Numbered from the stretch's first letter, positions 24,831 to 34,778 are shown. The stretch is DNA of 62,180 bases from an uncultured Oscillospiraceae bacterium (GCA_947588955.1 CANPYX010000009.1:1-62180), one strand, 5' to 3'. A program made the numbers and translations. Notes: a model not told the origin generated them from the letters alone.

Positions 24831-26131
24831 TAAAACGGATAATCTGGGCGGTGCTGATTGTGGCTGTCCTAGGGTTGGGATTGGCTCTGGGGGCGTATTT
24901 CGGCATGAGCGCGTGGCTGTTTATCACCCTTTCGGTGATTTACGCCGTGTTTTCGGCGGCGTTCGCGGGGGCGGCGGCGAGGAGTATCGTAAAGCCGCTA
25001 CGGGACTTTGACCCGGAGCGCAAGACAGGGCAGGGCTACAAGGAGATCGCGCCTATCATGGACAGGCTCACGCGCCAAAGCCAGCTCATCGACCTGCAAA
25101 TGGCGGATTTGAAGCGGTCCCAGGAGGAGTTCAGGGCGATAACCGACAGCATGGCGGAGGGCTTTGTGCTGGTGGACACCGACATGAAGCTGGTGAGCTA
25201 TAACCCAAGCGCCCGCAAGCTCATGGGCGACGGGGGCGTGGAGACCTCCGGGCTTTTCAGGAACGTGGCGGAGCAGGCGCTCTCCGGCGTCCACACCGAG
25301 CGGACGGCGGAGCTGGACGGGCACGTGTATCAGATACTCGCAAGCCCCGTGGCGGACGGCGGGAAGGTGACGGGCGCCGTCATCGTGACGCTGGACATAA
25401 CCGAAAAGGCGCACCGGGAGGCGATGCGCCACGACTTCTCCTCCAATGTCTCCCACGAGCTGAGGACGCCGCTCACAAGCATTTACGGCATATCGGAGCT
25501 CATGGTGAACGGCATGGTGAAGCCTGAGGACATGACGGACTTCGCGAAAAACATCCACGACGAGTCAGGGCGGCTCATCGCCCTTATAAACGACATAATC
25601 AAGCTTACGCAGCTTGACGAGGGCGTTTACGAGCTGGAGCGGTCCGAGGTGGACCTTCTGGCGGTGGCAAGGAGCGTGGCGGACAGGCTCAGGCCCGTCG
25701 GGGCGCTTCGGGGCATAGAGTTCGCCGTGACCGGCGCCAGCGCCACGGTGCACGGGATACCCTCCGTGCTGGACGAGATGGTGTACAACCTGGCGGACAA
25801 CGCCATGAAGTACAACGTGGAAAACGGGCGCGTGCTCATCAGCGTGGCGACGCTGGCGGGAAGACCGGTCATTTCCGTGTCCGACACGGGCATAGGCATA
25901 CCGCGCGAGCACATAGACCGGGTATTTGAACGGTTTTACCGGGTGGACAAGAGCCACTCCAAGAAGATAGGCGGCACGGGGCTGGGGCTCTCCATCGTCA
26001 AGCACGGCGCCGCGGTACACGGGGCGGACGTGGATTTGAAGAGCCGTCCGGGGCGCGGCACTGTGATAACCATCACCTTCCCGCCGCAGACCGACGGAGA
26101 CGTGACCGGGGATAAAGAGACAGAGGAGTGA
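24827..26131 (+). CDS. Sensor histidine kinase (PhoR-like)
   Basis: 434 aa. Two N-terminal membrane helices (~5-22 and ~25-48) with almost no extracellular loop, a short linker, a PAS-like domain (EEFRAITDSMAEGFVLVDTD), the HisKA motif FSSNVSHELRTPLTSI with phospho-accepting His, and HATPase boxes DNAMKYN, VSDTGIGIP and GGTGLGLSIVKH. The absence of a sensor loop fits PhoR-type kinases that sense transport state through the membrane rather than an external ligand. Coupled to the regulator gene. Confidence 0.92.
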   Translation: MIKRIIWAVLIVAVLGLGLALGAYFGMSAWLFITLSVIYAVFSAAFAGAAARSIVKPLRDFDPERKTGQGYKEIAPIMDRLTRQSQLIDLQMADLKRSQEEFRAITDSMAEGFVLVDTDMKLVSYNPSARKLMGDGGVETSGLFRNVAEQALSGVHTERTAELDGHVYQILASPVADGGKVTGAVIVTLDITEKAHREAMRHDFSSNVSHELRTPLTSIYGISELMVNGMVKPEDMTDFAKNIHDESGRLIALINDIIKLTQLDEGVYELERSEVDLLAVARSVADRLRPVGALRGIEFAVTGASATVHGIPSVLDEMVYNLADNAMKYNVENGRVLISVATLAGRPVISVSDTGIGIPREHIDRVFERFYRVDKSHSKKIGGTGLGLSIVKHGAAVHGADVDLKSRPGRGTVITITFPPQTDGDVTGDKETEE

Positions 26132-26135
26132 GCTC

Positions 26136-27908
26136 ATGGAAGGCTTTGACGTATTTGATATAATCTCCCTCTTCGGCGGGCTTGCCCTGTTCCTTTTCGG
26201 AATGAACCTTATGAGCTCCTCGCTGGAGAAAAGGGCGGGCGGCAGGCTCAAGGCGCTGCTGGGCAACATAACCTCCAACCCCGTAAAGGGCTTCCTCCTA
26301 GGCGTGGGGGTGACGGCGGTGCTCCAGTCCTCCTCCGCCACAACGGTCATGGTGGTGGGCTTCGTCAACTCCGGGCTCATGACCCTGGGGCAGTCCGTGG
26401 GGATCATCGTTGGCGCCAACCTGGGAGCCTCCATCACCCCCTGGCTTTTGTCCCTGGCGGGCATCGAGGGCGGCGGGTTTATTCTGGAGATATTCAAGAT
26501 GTCAACCATCACCCCCATAATGGCGGTGGTGGGGGCCGTGCTGTACATATTCCAAAAAAAGCCCGCCAAGCGGGACACGGGAATGATATTCCTGGGCTTT
26601 GCCATACTCATGTACGGCATGGAGACCATGAGCGGAGCGGTGGTTGGCCTGCGGGACGCGCCGGAGTTCGCGCACATAATCTCCGTCCTCTCCAACCCCT
26701 TGGTGGGCGTGCTGGCGGGGGTCGTGATAACCGCCGTCATACAGTCCTCCTCGGCGTCCATCGGTATTTTGCAGGCCCTGGCCACCACGGGGCACATATC
26801 CTACGGCACGGCGATACCGGTTATAATGGGACAGAACATAGGTACCTGCATCTCCGCGCTCCTGTCCTGCATCGGAGCCTCCAAAAACGCCAAGCGCGCG
26901 GCGATGGTGCACCTGTCCTTCAACGTCATATCCACCGTCGTGGTACTGCCGCTCTACTACCTGGTATATTACCTCTTCCACATGTCCTTTGCCGGTCTTG
27001 CGGTGAGCTCCTGGGAGATAGCAATGATAAACACCGCCTACAAGATAATATCCATTGTTATCCTCGCGCCGGTGCTCAGGTTCCTTGAGCCCTTGAGCCA
27101 CCTTATTATAAGGGACTCGTCCCAGGGCGGGGAGGAGACGCTTTTGGACGAGCGCCTTCTCAAATCCCCCGCCGTGGCTGTCGCCAGGTGCCGTTCCGTC
27201 ACCGTGGCGATGGCGGAGGAGGCGGCGCAGTCCATATTCGACGCCATAAGGGAGCTCACCTACTACGACGAGGAGACAGACGAGAAGATAATGAGGTCCG
27301 AGGACCACGTGGACTACTACGAGGACAGACTGGGGACCTACCTTGTGAAGCTCTCCGCCCAGAACCTCTCCGCCGCGGACAACGCCCAGGCGACAAAGCT
27401 TTTGCATATGATCTCGGACTTTGAGCGCATATCCGACCACGCGGTGAACATTGTGAAGTCCGCCGAGGAGATACACGAAAAGAAGCTCACCTTCTCCTCG
27501 GACGCCATGCGGGAGCTGAACACCATGATCGACGCGGTGAGCGAGATAATGAGCCTCGCCCTGGCGTCCTTCCGGGACGACGACCTGAACTCCGCCGTGA
27601 TGGTGGAGCCGTTGAAGCTGGTGGTGGACAACCTCAAGGACCGCATACGCCTGAATCACGTAAAGCGTATGCAGCAGGGGGAGTGTACCATCGAGCTGGG
27701 CTTTATCCTCACGGACCTTTTGACCAACCTTGAGCGCGTCTCCGACCACTGCTCCAACATCGCCGGCTACATGCTGGAGATGAGCGAGGACAACACAAAC
27801 ATAGGCGTGCACGAGTTTTTGCACAACGTCCGCAGCGGCGACACCAAGGAGTTCAACGACTACTACGACTACTTCAAGGTCAAATACCGTATGCCGGAGC
27901 ACGCCTGA
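26136..27908 (+). CDS. Na/Pi cotransporter family protein with PhoU-like C-terminal domain
   Basis: 590 aa. The N-terminal ~330 residues hold two Na/Pi-cotransporter repeats with the QSSSATTVMVVGFVN and QSSSASIGILQA signatures, both QSSS motifs being ion/phosphate-site residues of NptA/PiT-2-type carriers. The C-terminal ~230 residues form helical PhoU-like repeats (DFERISDHAVNIV and NLERVSDHCSNIA). Starts five bases after the kinase gene, so the phosphate two-component system and transporter form one operon. Confidence 0.93.
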   Translation: MEGFDVFDIISLFGGLALFLFGMNLMSSSLEKRAGGRLKALLGNITSNPVKGFLLGVGVTAVLQSSSATTVMVVGFVNSGLMTLGQSVGIIVGANLGASITPWLLSLAGIEGGGFILEIFKMSTITPIMAVVGAVLYIFQKKPAKRDTGMIFLGFAILMYGMETMSGAVVGLRDAPEFAHIISVLSNPLVGVLAGVVITAVIQSSSASIGILQALATTGHISYGTAIPVIMGQNIGTCISALLSCIGASKNAKRAAMVHLSFNVISTVVVLPLYYLVYYLFHMSFAGLAVSSWEIAMINTAYKIISIVILAPVLRFLEPLSHLIIRDSSQGGEETLLDERLLKSPAVAVARCRSVTVAMAEEAAQSIFDAIRELTYYDEETDEKIMRSEDHVDYYEDRLGTYLVKLSAQNLSAADNAQATKLLHMISDFERISDHAVNIVKSAEEIHEKKLTFSSDAMRELNTMIDAVSEIMSLALASFRDDDLNSAVMVEPLKLVVDNLKDRIRLNHVKRMQQGECTIELGFILTDLLTNLERVSDHCSNIAGYMLEMSEDNTNIGVHEFLHNVRSGDTKEFNDYYDYFKVKYRMPEHA

Positions 27909-27924
27909 GGGGAGGCAAGGGTCC

Positions 27925-28521
27925 GTGAAGACGCTTAACAGAGTGCTGAATATCGTAGTCACCGCCGTGCTTATAGTCGCGCTGCTGGCGGTGGGAAGCA
28001 CGGTCCTCGCCAGGTTCACGCCCATCCGCCGGGGCTTTGTTCCCACGGTCACCCTCACCGGCTCGATGCTGCCGACGATAAAGATAAACGCCATATCCAT
28101 CGTCCGCTACTGCGATATATCCGAGGTTCGGGAGGGGGATATAATCATCTACTACAACAGCGAGAAGGGCGCAAACATAATCCACCGGGCGATCGGGATA
28201 GAGGGCGAGGGCGACGAGCGGGTCATAACCACGAAGGGCGACAACAACCGCTCTCCCGACGCAATGCGGACCACGCGGGAGAACTTCATAGGGATCGCGG
28301 TGCTGACCTTCAATTCCCTCGCGCCGCTGACCGGCAGGCTGCTGCGCGCAGACGGGACGGGGCTTGACCCTGTGAAGCTCTTTATTTTCCTCGCCGGCTG
28401 CGCCCTGGGCCTTTGGCTCGTGTGCGCGGCACTGATTAAGCTCGTCTCGAAGCTGACAGGCAAAAAAGCCCCGCCGGAGCGGGGAGAGGATGATGAAAAC
28501 ACGGCTGATAAGGACCGGTAA
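27925..28521 (+). CDS. SipW-like signal peptidase I
   Basis: 198 aa with an N-terminal membrane helix (~8-28), the catalytic serine in TLTGSMLPT, a histidine in NIIHRAIG where bacterial-type peptidases have lysine (the ER/SipW-type Ser-His arrangement), TKGDNN box, and a second helix near the C-terminus (~150-175). GTG start 27925 behind GGGAGG, 16 bases after the transporter gene. Client proteins are not obvious nearby; in Bacillus such enzymes serve a biofilm or spore coat protein. Confidence 0.88.
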   Translation: MKTLNRVLNIVVTAVLIVALLAVGSTVLARFTPIRRGFVPTVTLTGSMLPTIKINAISIVRYCDISEVREGDIIIYYNSEKGANIIHRAIGIEGEGDERVITTKGDNNRSPDAMRTTRENFIGIAVLTFNSLAPLTGRLLRADGTGLDPVKLFIFLAGCALGLWLVCAALIKLVSKLTGKKAPPERGEDDENTADKDR

Positions 28522-28534
28522 AACGGTCCTTTTT
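28510..28534 (+). terminator. Terminator of the phosphate/signal peptidase operon
   Basis: 8-bp perfect stem AAGGACCG followed by TTT; one arm contains the stop codon of the signal peptidase gene. Confidence 0.85.
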
Positions 28535-28595
28535 CCGTCTTTGAGGGGCTTTTTGAGAATTTGAAAAAAATTTTTCAAAAAATCGAAAATTTCTC

Positions 28596-28624
28596 TTGAC
28601 ATTGGCGGGCGAGTTTGGTATTCT
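28596..28624 (+). promoter_or_regulatory. Promoter of the S10 ribosomal operon
   Basis: Near-consensus TTGACA-N17-TATTCT, the only strong promoter-like sequence seen between the preceding terminator and rpsJ. Confidence 0.75.
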
Positions 28625-29036
28625 ATCAAAGCGCCTGTGGGCGAGGAATGTCCATGCGCGCACTGCGATGATCCGGGAGATTGCGCCTTTGGCGGTAACT
28701 TCCGGGGAGTATGTCCGGTCGTTGCTGAAAGCTTTTCTGACCGGACGCGAGCCCAGCGAAGCGGCTCGCGGACGGAAAGGAGGAGCGAAGTCAGCGTGCG
28801 AGCCGTGAGACAAACGCGAAGCGATTGTCGAGCGGCGAGGAACGCGACTTCCGCGACGACGCAATCGGGCGGTCGAAAGATTTACTGGTGCATGGCGGCT
28901 ATTGCGTATATCGCCTGCACAGGAACGCGGCCGGAGAAAGTCCGGCTTTGTTTCTGAGGCGGGAGTGATACGCACGGATATGTGGACAGAAATTTTTCAC
29001 CGTACTACTAAATGTACGATTTTGGAGGAAACAAAA
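28625..29036 (+). promoter_or_regulatory. Long structured leader of the S10 operon
   Basis: About 400 bases without a recognisable gene between promoter and rpsJ. Hairpins visible by eye: TCCGGTC/GACCGGA around 28710-28742, CGCGAGCC/GGCTCGCG around 28746-28770, GCCGGA/TCCGGC around 28930-28947. A frame of 106 codons (28637-28957) has no homology or RBS and is not called. Leader-based autoregulation by a ribosomal protein is plausible, but no known leader class is recognised. Confidence 0.5.
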
Positions 29037-29351
29037 ATGGCATCAGCGAAAAAAACCATCCGCATCAGGCTCAAGGCCTACGACCATCAGCTCATCGACC
29101 AGACGGCTGAGAAGATAGTCGAGACCGCGAAGAGGACCGACGCCAAGGTCTCCGGTCCCATCCCCCTGCCCACCAAGAAGGAGGTCGTCACCATCCTTCG
29201 CGCCGTCCACAAAGATAAGGACTCCCGCGAGCAGTTCGAGCGCCGCACCCACAAGCGCCTCATCGACATCATCTCACCCACCCAGAAGACGGTCGAGGCT
29301 CTGATGTCCCTTGAGCTCCCCGCCGGCGTGGAAATCGAAATCAAACTTTGA
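29037..29351 (+). CDS. rpsJ: 30S ribosomal protein S10
   Basis: 104 aa, normal length. Starts [20 protein letters not shown] and holds [16 protein letters not shown] and THKRLIDI, the S10/NusE signature. ATG 29037 follows GGAGGA; the frame is open upstream but has no RBS. First gene of the ribosomal supercluster; also the NusE subunit in antitermination complexes. Confidence 0.98.
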   Translation: MASAKKTIRIRLKAYDHQLIDQTAEKIVETAKRTDAKVSGPIPLPTKKEVVTILRAVHKDKDSREQFERRTHKRLIDIISPTQKTVEALMSLELPAGVEIEIKL

Positions 29352-29502
29352 TTTTTCCGCGATTCGATACCTTATTTAATTTGTTTACACCCATTGGCCG
29401 CGACTTGCGTTAAGCGGCCAGGGTCAAGTCGGCGGAGGGGACTATGGTTGCTAAGCGCCCGGGCCGTCGACCAATAACCTGTAAAGGAAGGATAATAAAG
29501 CT
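29352..29502 (+). promoter_or_regulatory. Structured 151-bp spacer between rpsJ and rplC
   Basis: Contains GGCCGC/GCGGCC (around 29396-29420) and a GGTC...GACC closed structure (around 29421-29472). This gap is unusually long for an S10 operon; no gene fits in it. Confidence 0.4.
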
Positions 29503-30207
29503 ATGGAAATGACAAAGGTCATCATCGGCAAAAAGGTCGGCATGAGCCAGATCTTCGATGAAGCCGGCAAGGTCGTCCCCGTCACGGTCATCGAGGCGGG
29601 TCCCTGCGTCGTCACGCAGGTCAAGACCGCCGAGAAGGACGGCTACGACGCCATCCAGCTTGGCTTTGAGGACGTACCTGAGCGCAAGCTCACAAAGCCT
29701 GAGATCGGGCACCTGAAGAAGGCGGGCACCGAGCTCAAGCGGCACCTGAAGGAGTTCCGCCTGGCGGACTGCTCCAAGTTCGAGGTCGGCGACGAGATCC
29801 GCGCCGACATGTTCGCCAAGGGAGACCAGGTGGACATCACCGGTATCAGCAAGGGCAAGGGCTATCAGGGCGCCATCAAGCGCTTCAACGCCCAGAGGAC
29901 GCCCACCAGCCACGGCGGCGGCCCTGTCCACCGTCACGCGGGCTCCATGGGCTCCACCTCCACCCCCTCCCGCATCTACAAGGGCAAGATCGGCGCGGGA
30001 CACATGGGCGCCGAGCAGGTAACGGTCCAGAACCTGGACATCGTACACATCGACCCCGATCTCAACATGATCGCCGTTCGCGGCGCGGTGCCCGGACCCA
30101 AGGGCGGCATCGTCTACCTCAAGAACACGGTCATCAACCGCAGCAAGGTCAAGGGTCCCGCGCAGACCGTCAGCTCCAACCCGCAGAAGCGGTCCGCCCG
30201 TGGCTGA
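29503..30207 (+). CDS. rplC: 50S ribosomal protein L3
   Basis: 234 aa, longer than the usual ~207-212, the extra residues forming a basic C-terminal tail (after [10 protein letters not shown]). Diagnostic [10 protein letters not shown] at the N-terminus and [15 protein letters not shown] in the loop reaching the peptidyl-transferase region. ATG 29503 with GGAAGG upstream. Confidence 0.97.
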   Translation: MEMTKVIIGKKVGMSQIFDEAGKVVPVTVIEAGPCVVTQVKTAEKDGYDAIQLGFEDVPERKLTKPEIGHLKKAGTELKRHLKEFRLADCSKFEVGDEIRADMFAKGDQVDITGISKGKGYQGAIKRFNAQRTPTSHGGGPVHRHAGSMGSTSTPSRIYKGKIGAGHMGAEQVTVQNLDIVHIDPDLNMIAVRGAVPGPKGGIVYLKNTVINRSKVKGPAQTVSSNPQKRSARG

Positions 30208-30225
30208 GAAAGGAGAGATTGAAAT

Positions 30226-30852
30226 ATGCCTAAAGCGAATGTTTACAACATGGCCGGAGAGGTCATGGGCGAAATCGAGCTCTCCGACGCCGTCTTTGGC
30301 ATCGAGCCTAACAAGACGGCAATCCACACCGTTGTCCGCAACCACCTGGCAAACCTCCGTCAGGGCACCCAGAGCGCCCTCACAAAGGCCGAGGTTTCCG
30401 GCGGCGGCATAAAGCCCTGGAGGCAGAAGGGCTCCGGCAGGGCCCGTCAGGGCTCCACCCGCAACCCCCACTGGACCCACGGCGGCGTCGCCTTTGCCCC
30501 CAAGCCCAGGGATTACGGCTTCTCCGTCAACAGGAAGGTCAGAAGACTTGCTATCGTTTCCGCCCTCTCCGACAAGGCCGCTGAGAACAGCGTCATCGTG
30601 GTGGACGGATTGAAGATGGACGAGCCGAAGACCAAGACCTTCAAGGCTTTCCTTGACAAGGTCGGCGCGGACAAGAAGGCGGTCGTCGTCACCGCCGAGG
30701 CTGACAGCAGCGTCGTCCTCTCCGCCCGCAATATCCCCGGCAAAGTCACCACCTACGCCGCCAACCTGAACGCCTATGACCTGGTCAACGCCGACAAGCT
30801 CGTGGTGGACAAGGCGGCTCTTGAGAAAATCGAGGAGGTATACGGCAAATGA
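30226..30852 (+). CDS. rplD: 50S ribosomal protein L4
   Basis: 208 aa. Long internal loop of the tunnel wall, [18 protein letters not shown], is intact. In some bacteria L4 represses its own operon through the leader; whether that applies to the long leader here is open. Overlaps rplW by four bases. Confidence 0.97.
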   Translation: MPKANVYNMAGEVMGEIELSDAVFGIEPNKTAIHTVVRNHLANLRQGTQSALTKAEVSGGGIKPWRQKGSGRARQGSTRNPHWTHGGVAFAPKPRDYGFSVNRKVRRLAIVSALSDKAAENSVIVVDGLKMDEPKTKTFKAFLDKVGADKKAVVVTAEADSSVVLSARNIPGKVTTYAANLNAYDLVNADKLVVDKAALEKIEEVYGK

Positions 30853-31145
30853 AAACCTCTTATGATGTGATCGTCCGCCCCATCATCACCGAGCAGTCCA
30901 TGGAGGCGCTGGACCTTAAGAAGTACGTCTTCGAGGTCGCCCGCGACGCCACCAAGGCAGACGTGAAGAAGGCCGTTGAGGAGATCTTCGGCGTCAAGGT
31001 CGCCAGCGTCAACACGCTGAACGTCCGCGGCAAGGAGAAGCGCACAGGGCGCTACCCCGCCGGCATGACCCGCGCTTGGAAAAAGGCAGTGGTCAGGCTC
31101 ACCAAGGACTCCAAGACCATCGAGTTCTTTGAGGGAATGGTATAA
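30849..31145 (+). CDS. rplW: 50S ribosomal protein L23
   Basis: 98 aa, usual length. [14 protein letters not shown] at the start and [15 protein letters not shown] in the tunnel-exit loop. Starts inside the rplD stop (ATGA), so coupled to it. Docking site for SRP and trigger factor at the ribosome exit. Confidence 0.97.
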   Translation: MKTSYDVIVRPIITEQSMEALDLKKYVFEVARDATKADVKKAVEEIFGVKVASVNTLNVRGKEKRTGRYPAGMTRAWKKAVVRLTKDSKTIEFFEGMV

Positions 31146-31160
31146 GGGAGGAAATGAGAA

Positions 31161-31997
31161 ATGGCAATAAAGTCTTATAAACCCACCACTCCGTCAAGAA
31201 GGCACATGTCCGTCTCCGGCTTTGACGGAGTTGACAAGAAGGCACGCCCCGAGCGCGCCCTCACCGAGGTGCTGAAAAAGCACGCGGGACGCAACAGCTA
31301 CGGACACATCACCGTCCGTCACAAGGGCGGCGGGAACCGCAGGAAATACCGCGTCATTGACTTCAAGCGCGAGAACGCCGGCGTCCCCGGCAACGTGCTT
31401 CGCCTTGAGTACGATCCCAACCGCTCCGCCTATATCGCCCTTGTGGAGTTTGAGGGCGGCGACCGCCGCTACATCCTCGCCCCCGTGGGCCTGAAGGCTG
31501 GCGACACCGTTATGAGCGGTCCCGCCGCGGACATCAAGCCCGGCAACGCGCTGCCCATCAACAACATCCCCGTGGGTACAGTTATCCACAACATCGAGCT
31601 CTACCCCGGACGCGGCGCCCAGCTGGTGCGCTCCGCCGGCGCCGCCGCCCAGCTCATGGCCAAGGAGAACGGCATGGCGCAGGTGAGGCTCCCCTCCGGC
31701 GAGTACAGGTATATCAGGCTCGACTGCATGGCGTCCATCGGGCAGGTGGGCAACATCGACCACGCCAACGTCCATCTGGGCAAGGCCGGCCGTGTCCGCC
31801 ACATGGGTATCCGTCCCACGGTCCGCGGCTCCGTCATGAACCCCGTCGACCACCCCCACGGCGGCGGCGAGGGCAAGAGCCCCATCGGCCGTCCCGGTCC
31901 TGTTACCCCCTGGGGTAAGCCGGCTCTCGGCTACAAGACCCGCAAGACCAAGAACCGCACGGATAAGTTCATAGTCAAGCGCCGCAACGCTAAGTAA
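31161..31997 (+). CDS. rplB: 50S ribosomal protein L2
   Basis: 278 aa, normal length. [15 protein letters not shown] at the N-terminus, [15 protein letters not shown] in the OB/SH3 core, and the conserved [12 protein letters not shown] with the histidine near the peptidyl-transferase centre. RBS GGGAGG. Confidence 0.98.
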   Translation: MAIKSYKPTTPSRRHMSVSGFDGVDKKARPERALTEVLKKHAGRNSYGHITVRHKGGGNRRKYRVIDFKRENAGVPGNVLRLEYDPNRSAYIALVEFEGGDRRYILAPVGLKAGDTVMSGPAADIKPGNALPINNIPVGTVIHNIELYPGRGAQLVRSAGAAAQLMAKENGMAQVRLPSGEYRYIRLDCMASIGQVGNIDHANVHLGKAGRVRHMGIRPTVRGSVMNPVDHPHGGGEGKSPIGRPGPVTPWGKPALGYKTRKTKNRTDKFIVKRRNAK

Positions 31998-32012
31998 GGA
32001 GGGACTGAATAA

Positions 32013-32294
32013 ATGAGCAGAAGCATCAAGAAGGGACCCTACGCTGCCCCTGAGCTCTTAAAGAGAGTTGACGAGATGAACAAGACCGGCGAAAAGAAGG
32101 TCCTGAAGACCTGGAGCCGCGCGTCCACCATCTTCCCCTCCTTCGTCGGACACACCATAGCCGTCCACGACGGCCGCCGCCACATCCCCGTCTACATCAC
32201 CGAGGACATGGTCGGCCACAAGCTGGGCGAGTTTGCCCCGACGCGCACCTTCCGCGGACACTCCGGAAGCAAGACTGCCGCCGCGGGCAAATAA
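32013..32294 (+). CDS. rpsS: 30S ribosomal protein S19
   Basis: 93 aa. [17 protein letters not shown], then [22 protein letters not shown] and the [12 protein letters not shown] end match the family along the entire length. Fifteen bases after rplB. Confidence 0.98.
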   Translation: MSRSIKKGPYAAPELLKRVDEMNKTGEKKVLKTWSRASTIFPSFVGHTIAVHDGRRHIPVYITEDMVGHKLGEFAPTRTFRGHSGSKTAAAGK

Positions 32295-32306
32295 GGGAGG
32301 ATAGAC

Positions 32307-32645
32307 ATGGAAGCAAGAGCACAGATCAAATACGCACTCATCTCCCCCCGCAAGGTGAAGATAGTCTGCGACATCATAAGGGGCAAGGACGCCAACGTCG
32401 CCCGCGCAATCCTTATGAATACCCCCAAGCACGCCAGCGAGCTGATGGTCAAGGTCCTGAACTCCGCCATCGCCAACGCCGAGAACAACTTCAACATGGA
32501 CCCCGCAAAGCTCTATGTGGCTGAGACCTACGCAAACCCCGGTCCCATCCTCAAGAGGATGCAGCCCGTATCCAAGGGCCGCGGATACCGCATCAACAAG
32601 CGCACCAGCCACATCACCATCGTTCTTAAGGAAAGGGAGGCGTAA
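32307..32645 (+). CDS. rplV: 50S ribosomal protein L22
   Basis: 112 aa. [16 protein letters not shown] and the beta-hairpin of the exit tunnel, [15 protein letters not shown], are intact; the end reads HITIVLKE. The hairpin tip is where macrolide-resistance changes occur in other species; none is judged here. Confidence 0.97.
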   Translation: MEARAQIKYALISPRKVKIVCDIIRGKDANVARAILMNTPKHASELMVKVLNSAIANAENNFNMDPAKLYVAETYANPGPILKRMQPVSKGRGYRINKRTSHITIVLKEREA

Positions 32646-32647
32646 GC

Positions 32648-33487
32648 ATGGGACAGAAAGTTAATCCTCACGGACTCCGCGTGGGCGTTATCAAGGACTG
32701 GGATTCCCGTTGGTACGCCAGAGACGACAAGGTGGGCGACCTTCTGGTCGAGGACCACAAGATCCGCAAATACCTGAAGAAGCGCCTCTATGACGCGGGC
32801 ATCCCCCGTATCGAGATAGAGCGCGACAGCTTCAAGGTGAAGATATTCCTCCACTGCTCCCGTCCCGGTCTTGTCATCGGCAAGGGCGGTCAGGACATAG
32901 AGAAGCTCCGCGTCGATATGGAGAAAATGCTGGGCAAGAACGTTGCCATCTCCATCATCGAGGTCAAGAACCCCGACGCCGACGCTCAGCTGGTGGCGGA
33001 GTCCATCGCCGCGCAGCTTGAGAAGCGCGCCAGCTACCGCCGCGCCATGAAGAACGCCATGAGCCGCGCGATGCGTCTGGGCGTCCGCGGCATAAAGATC
33101 AAGCTCTCCGGCCGTATCGGCGGCGCCGAGATCGCCCGCAACGAGAGTTACCACGAGGGCACGATCCCCCTGCAGACCCTCCGCGCCGACATCGAGTACG
33201 GCTTCGCCGAGGCAGCCACCACCTACGGCCGCATCGGAGTCAAGGTTTGGATCTACAAGGGCGAGATACTCAGCTCCACCCTCCGCACCACCCCCAGGAC
33301 CATGGACACCTCCCGTCCTCCCCGTGAGCGCAGCGACCGCCGCGACCGCAGGGACGACCGCAGAGGTCCCCGTCCCCAGGGTCAGGGCGGCTTCAACCGC
33401 AGTCCCCGTCCCCAGGGACAGGGCGGCTTCCAGCCCCGCGGACAGCGCCCCACGCCCAATACTCCTAAAGAAGGAGGAAGCAACTGA
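32648..33487 (+). CDS. rpsC: 30S ribosomal protein S3 with repeat-rich tail
   Basis: 279 aa versus ~210-220 in most Firmicutes. The KH domain has [15 protein letters not shown] and the S3 C-domain continues to about residue 212. The added ~60 residues are a disordered basic tail with [12 protein letters not shown] and two copies of RPQGQGGF. Such tails are seen in S3 of several Clostridia and other phyla. Overlaps rplP (TGATG). Confidence 0.97.
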   Translation: MGQKVNPHGLRVGVIKDWDSRWYARDDKVGDLLVEDHKIRKYLKKRLYDAGIPRIEIERDSFKVKIFLHCSRPGLVIGKGGQDIEKLRVDMEKMLGKNVAISIIEVKNPDADAQLVAESIAAQLEKRASYRRAMKNAMSRAMRLGVRGIKIKLSGRIGGAEIARNESYHEGTIPLQTLRADIEYGFAEAATTYGRIGVKVWIYKGEILSSTLRTTPRTMDTSRPPRERSDRRDRRDDRRGPRPQGQGGFNRSPRPQGQGGFQPRGQRPTPNTPKEGGSN

Positions 33488-33909
33488 TGCTGTTACCTAA
33501 GAGAGTTAAATACCGCAAGCAGCAGCGCGGCCGCATGACCGGCGTCGCGACCCGCGGCAACAAGGTCACCTACGGTGACTGGGGCCTGGTCGCCACAGAG
33601 CCCGCGTGGATAACCTCCAACCAGATCGAGGCGGCCCGTGTCGCCATCACCCGTTACAACAAGCGCGGCGGCAAGGTGTGGATAAAGATCTTCCCCGACA
33701 AGCCCGTCACCGCCAAGCCCGCCGAGACCCGCATGGGCTCCGGTAAGGGCGCTCCCGAATACTGGGTGGCAGTGGTCAAGCCCGGCAGGGTCCTCTTTGA
33801 GATCGCCGGCGTGTCCCCCGAGGACGCCCACGAGGCCCTTCGCCTTGGCGCCCACAAGCTGCCCTGCAAGACCAAGATAATCGCCCGCGAGACCGAGGAG
33901 GGTGAATAA
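33487..33909 (+). CDS. rplP: 50S ribosomal protein L16
   Basis: 140 aa. [16 protein letters not shown] at the start and [18 protein letters not shown] with the arginine that is hydroxylated in some bacteria. ATG overlaps the rpsC stop by one base. Confidence 0.97.
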   Translation: MLLPKRVKYRKQQRGRMTGVATRGNKVTYGDWGLVATEPAWITSNQIEAARVAITRYNKRGGKVWIKIFPDKPVTAKPAETRMGSGKGAPEYWVAVVKPGRVLFEIAGVSPEDAHEALRLGAHKLPCKTKIIARETEEGE

Positions 33910-33910
33910 G

Positions 33911-34105
33911 ATGAAGGCAAAAGAAGTAAGAAAGATGAGCGCCTCGGAGCTCGAGGCAAAGCTTGCGGATCTTAAAAAGGACCTGTTCACGCTCCGTATG
34001 CAGCACGCCACCAATCAGCTCGACAACCCCATGAAGATCTCTCTGGTCAAAAAGGACATTGCCCGAGTCCAGACAGTCATTCGTGAGCTCGAGCTCAAGC
34101 AGTGA
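33911..34105 (+). CDS. rpmC: 50S ribosomal protein L29
   Basis: 64 aa, two-helix protein with KDLFTLRMQHATNQLDNP. The ATG at 33911 is preferred over an in-frame GTG at 33902, since GAGGAGGGTG ends just before it and the GTG lies in that RBS. Confidence 0.96.
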   Translation: MKAKEVRKMSASELEAKLADLKKDLFTLRMQHATNQLDNPMKISLVKKDIARVQTVIRELELKQ

Positions 34106-34119
34106 GGAGGTAACCGTTA

Positions 34120-34383
34120 ATGAGTGAAGTAAGAACGTCTTCCAGGAAGACCCTGGTGGGCAAGGTCGTCTCCGACAAGATGGATAAGACCATCGTCGTC
34201 GCCATTGCCGACCGTGTTCCCCACCCCCTCTACAAGAAGATAGTCAAGAGGACCTATAAGCTCAAGGCCCATGACGAGAACAACGAGTGCGGCGTCGGCG
34301 ACACCGTCCGCGTCATGGAGACCCGTCCCCTGTCCCGCGACAAGAGATGGCGCCTTGTTGAGATCGTTGAAAAGGCGAAGTAA
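34120..34383 (+). CDS. rpsQ: 30S ribosomal protein S17
   Basis: 87 aa OB-fold protein. [19 protein letters not shown] and the [21 protein letters not shown] core are typical; usual length. RBS GAGGAGGT. Confidence 0.97.
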   Translation: MSEVRTSSRKTLVGKVVSDKMDKTIVVAIADRVPHPLYKKIVKRTYKLKAHDENNECGVGDTVRVMETRPLSRDKRWRLVEIVEKAK

Positions 34384-34396
34384 GGAGGCGGCATAA

Positions 34397-34765
34397 ATGA
34401 TACAGCAAGAGACTTATCTGAAGGTCGCCGACAATACCGGCGCCAAGGAGATCAAGTGCATCCGCGTGCTTGGCGGCGCCAAGCGCAAGTGGGGCAACAT
34501 CGGCGACGTCATCGTGGCGTCCGTCCGCAAGGCTTCCCCCGGCGGGCAGGTAAAGAAGGGCGACGTGGTCAAGGCCGTCATCGTCCGTTCCGCCAAGGGC
34601 GTCCGCCGCGCCGACGGCACCTACGTGCGCTTCGACGAGAACGCCGCGGTGCTCATCCGCGACGACAAGAACCCCGTCGGCACCCGTATCTTCGGGCCGG
34701 TGGCGAGAGAGCTGCGCGACAAGGACTACATGAAGATCCTGTCCCTGGCTCCCGAAGTCATATGA
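34397..34765 (+). CDS. rplN: 50S ribosomal protein L14
   Basis: 122 aa. Starts [19 protein letters not shown] and ends with [17 protein letters not shown] and SLAPEVI, the L14 pattern along its whole length. Confidence 0.98.
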   Translation: MIQQETYLKVADNTGAKEIKCIRVLGGAKRKWGNIGDVIVASVRKASPGGQVKKGDVVKAVIVRSAKGVRRADGTYVRFDENAAVLIRDDKNPVGTRIFGPVARELRDKDYMKILSLAPEVI

Positions 34766-34778
34766 GGAGGTCCGAGCA

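Noticed and set aside
26502-28100. 532-codon minus-strand frame across the Na/Pi cotransporter
   Set aside because: Antisense shadow; composition typical of reverse frames (His/Val/Gly-rich), no domain.
28637-28957. 106-codon frame in the S10 leader
   Set aside because: No RBS, unusual Arg/Ser/Cys-rich composition and hairpins running through it.
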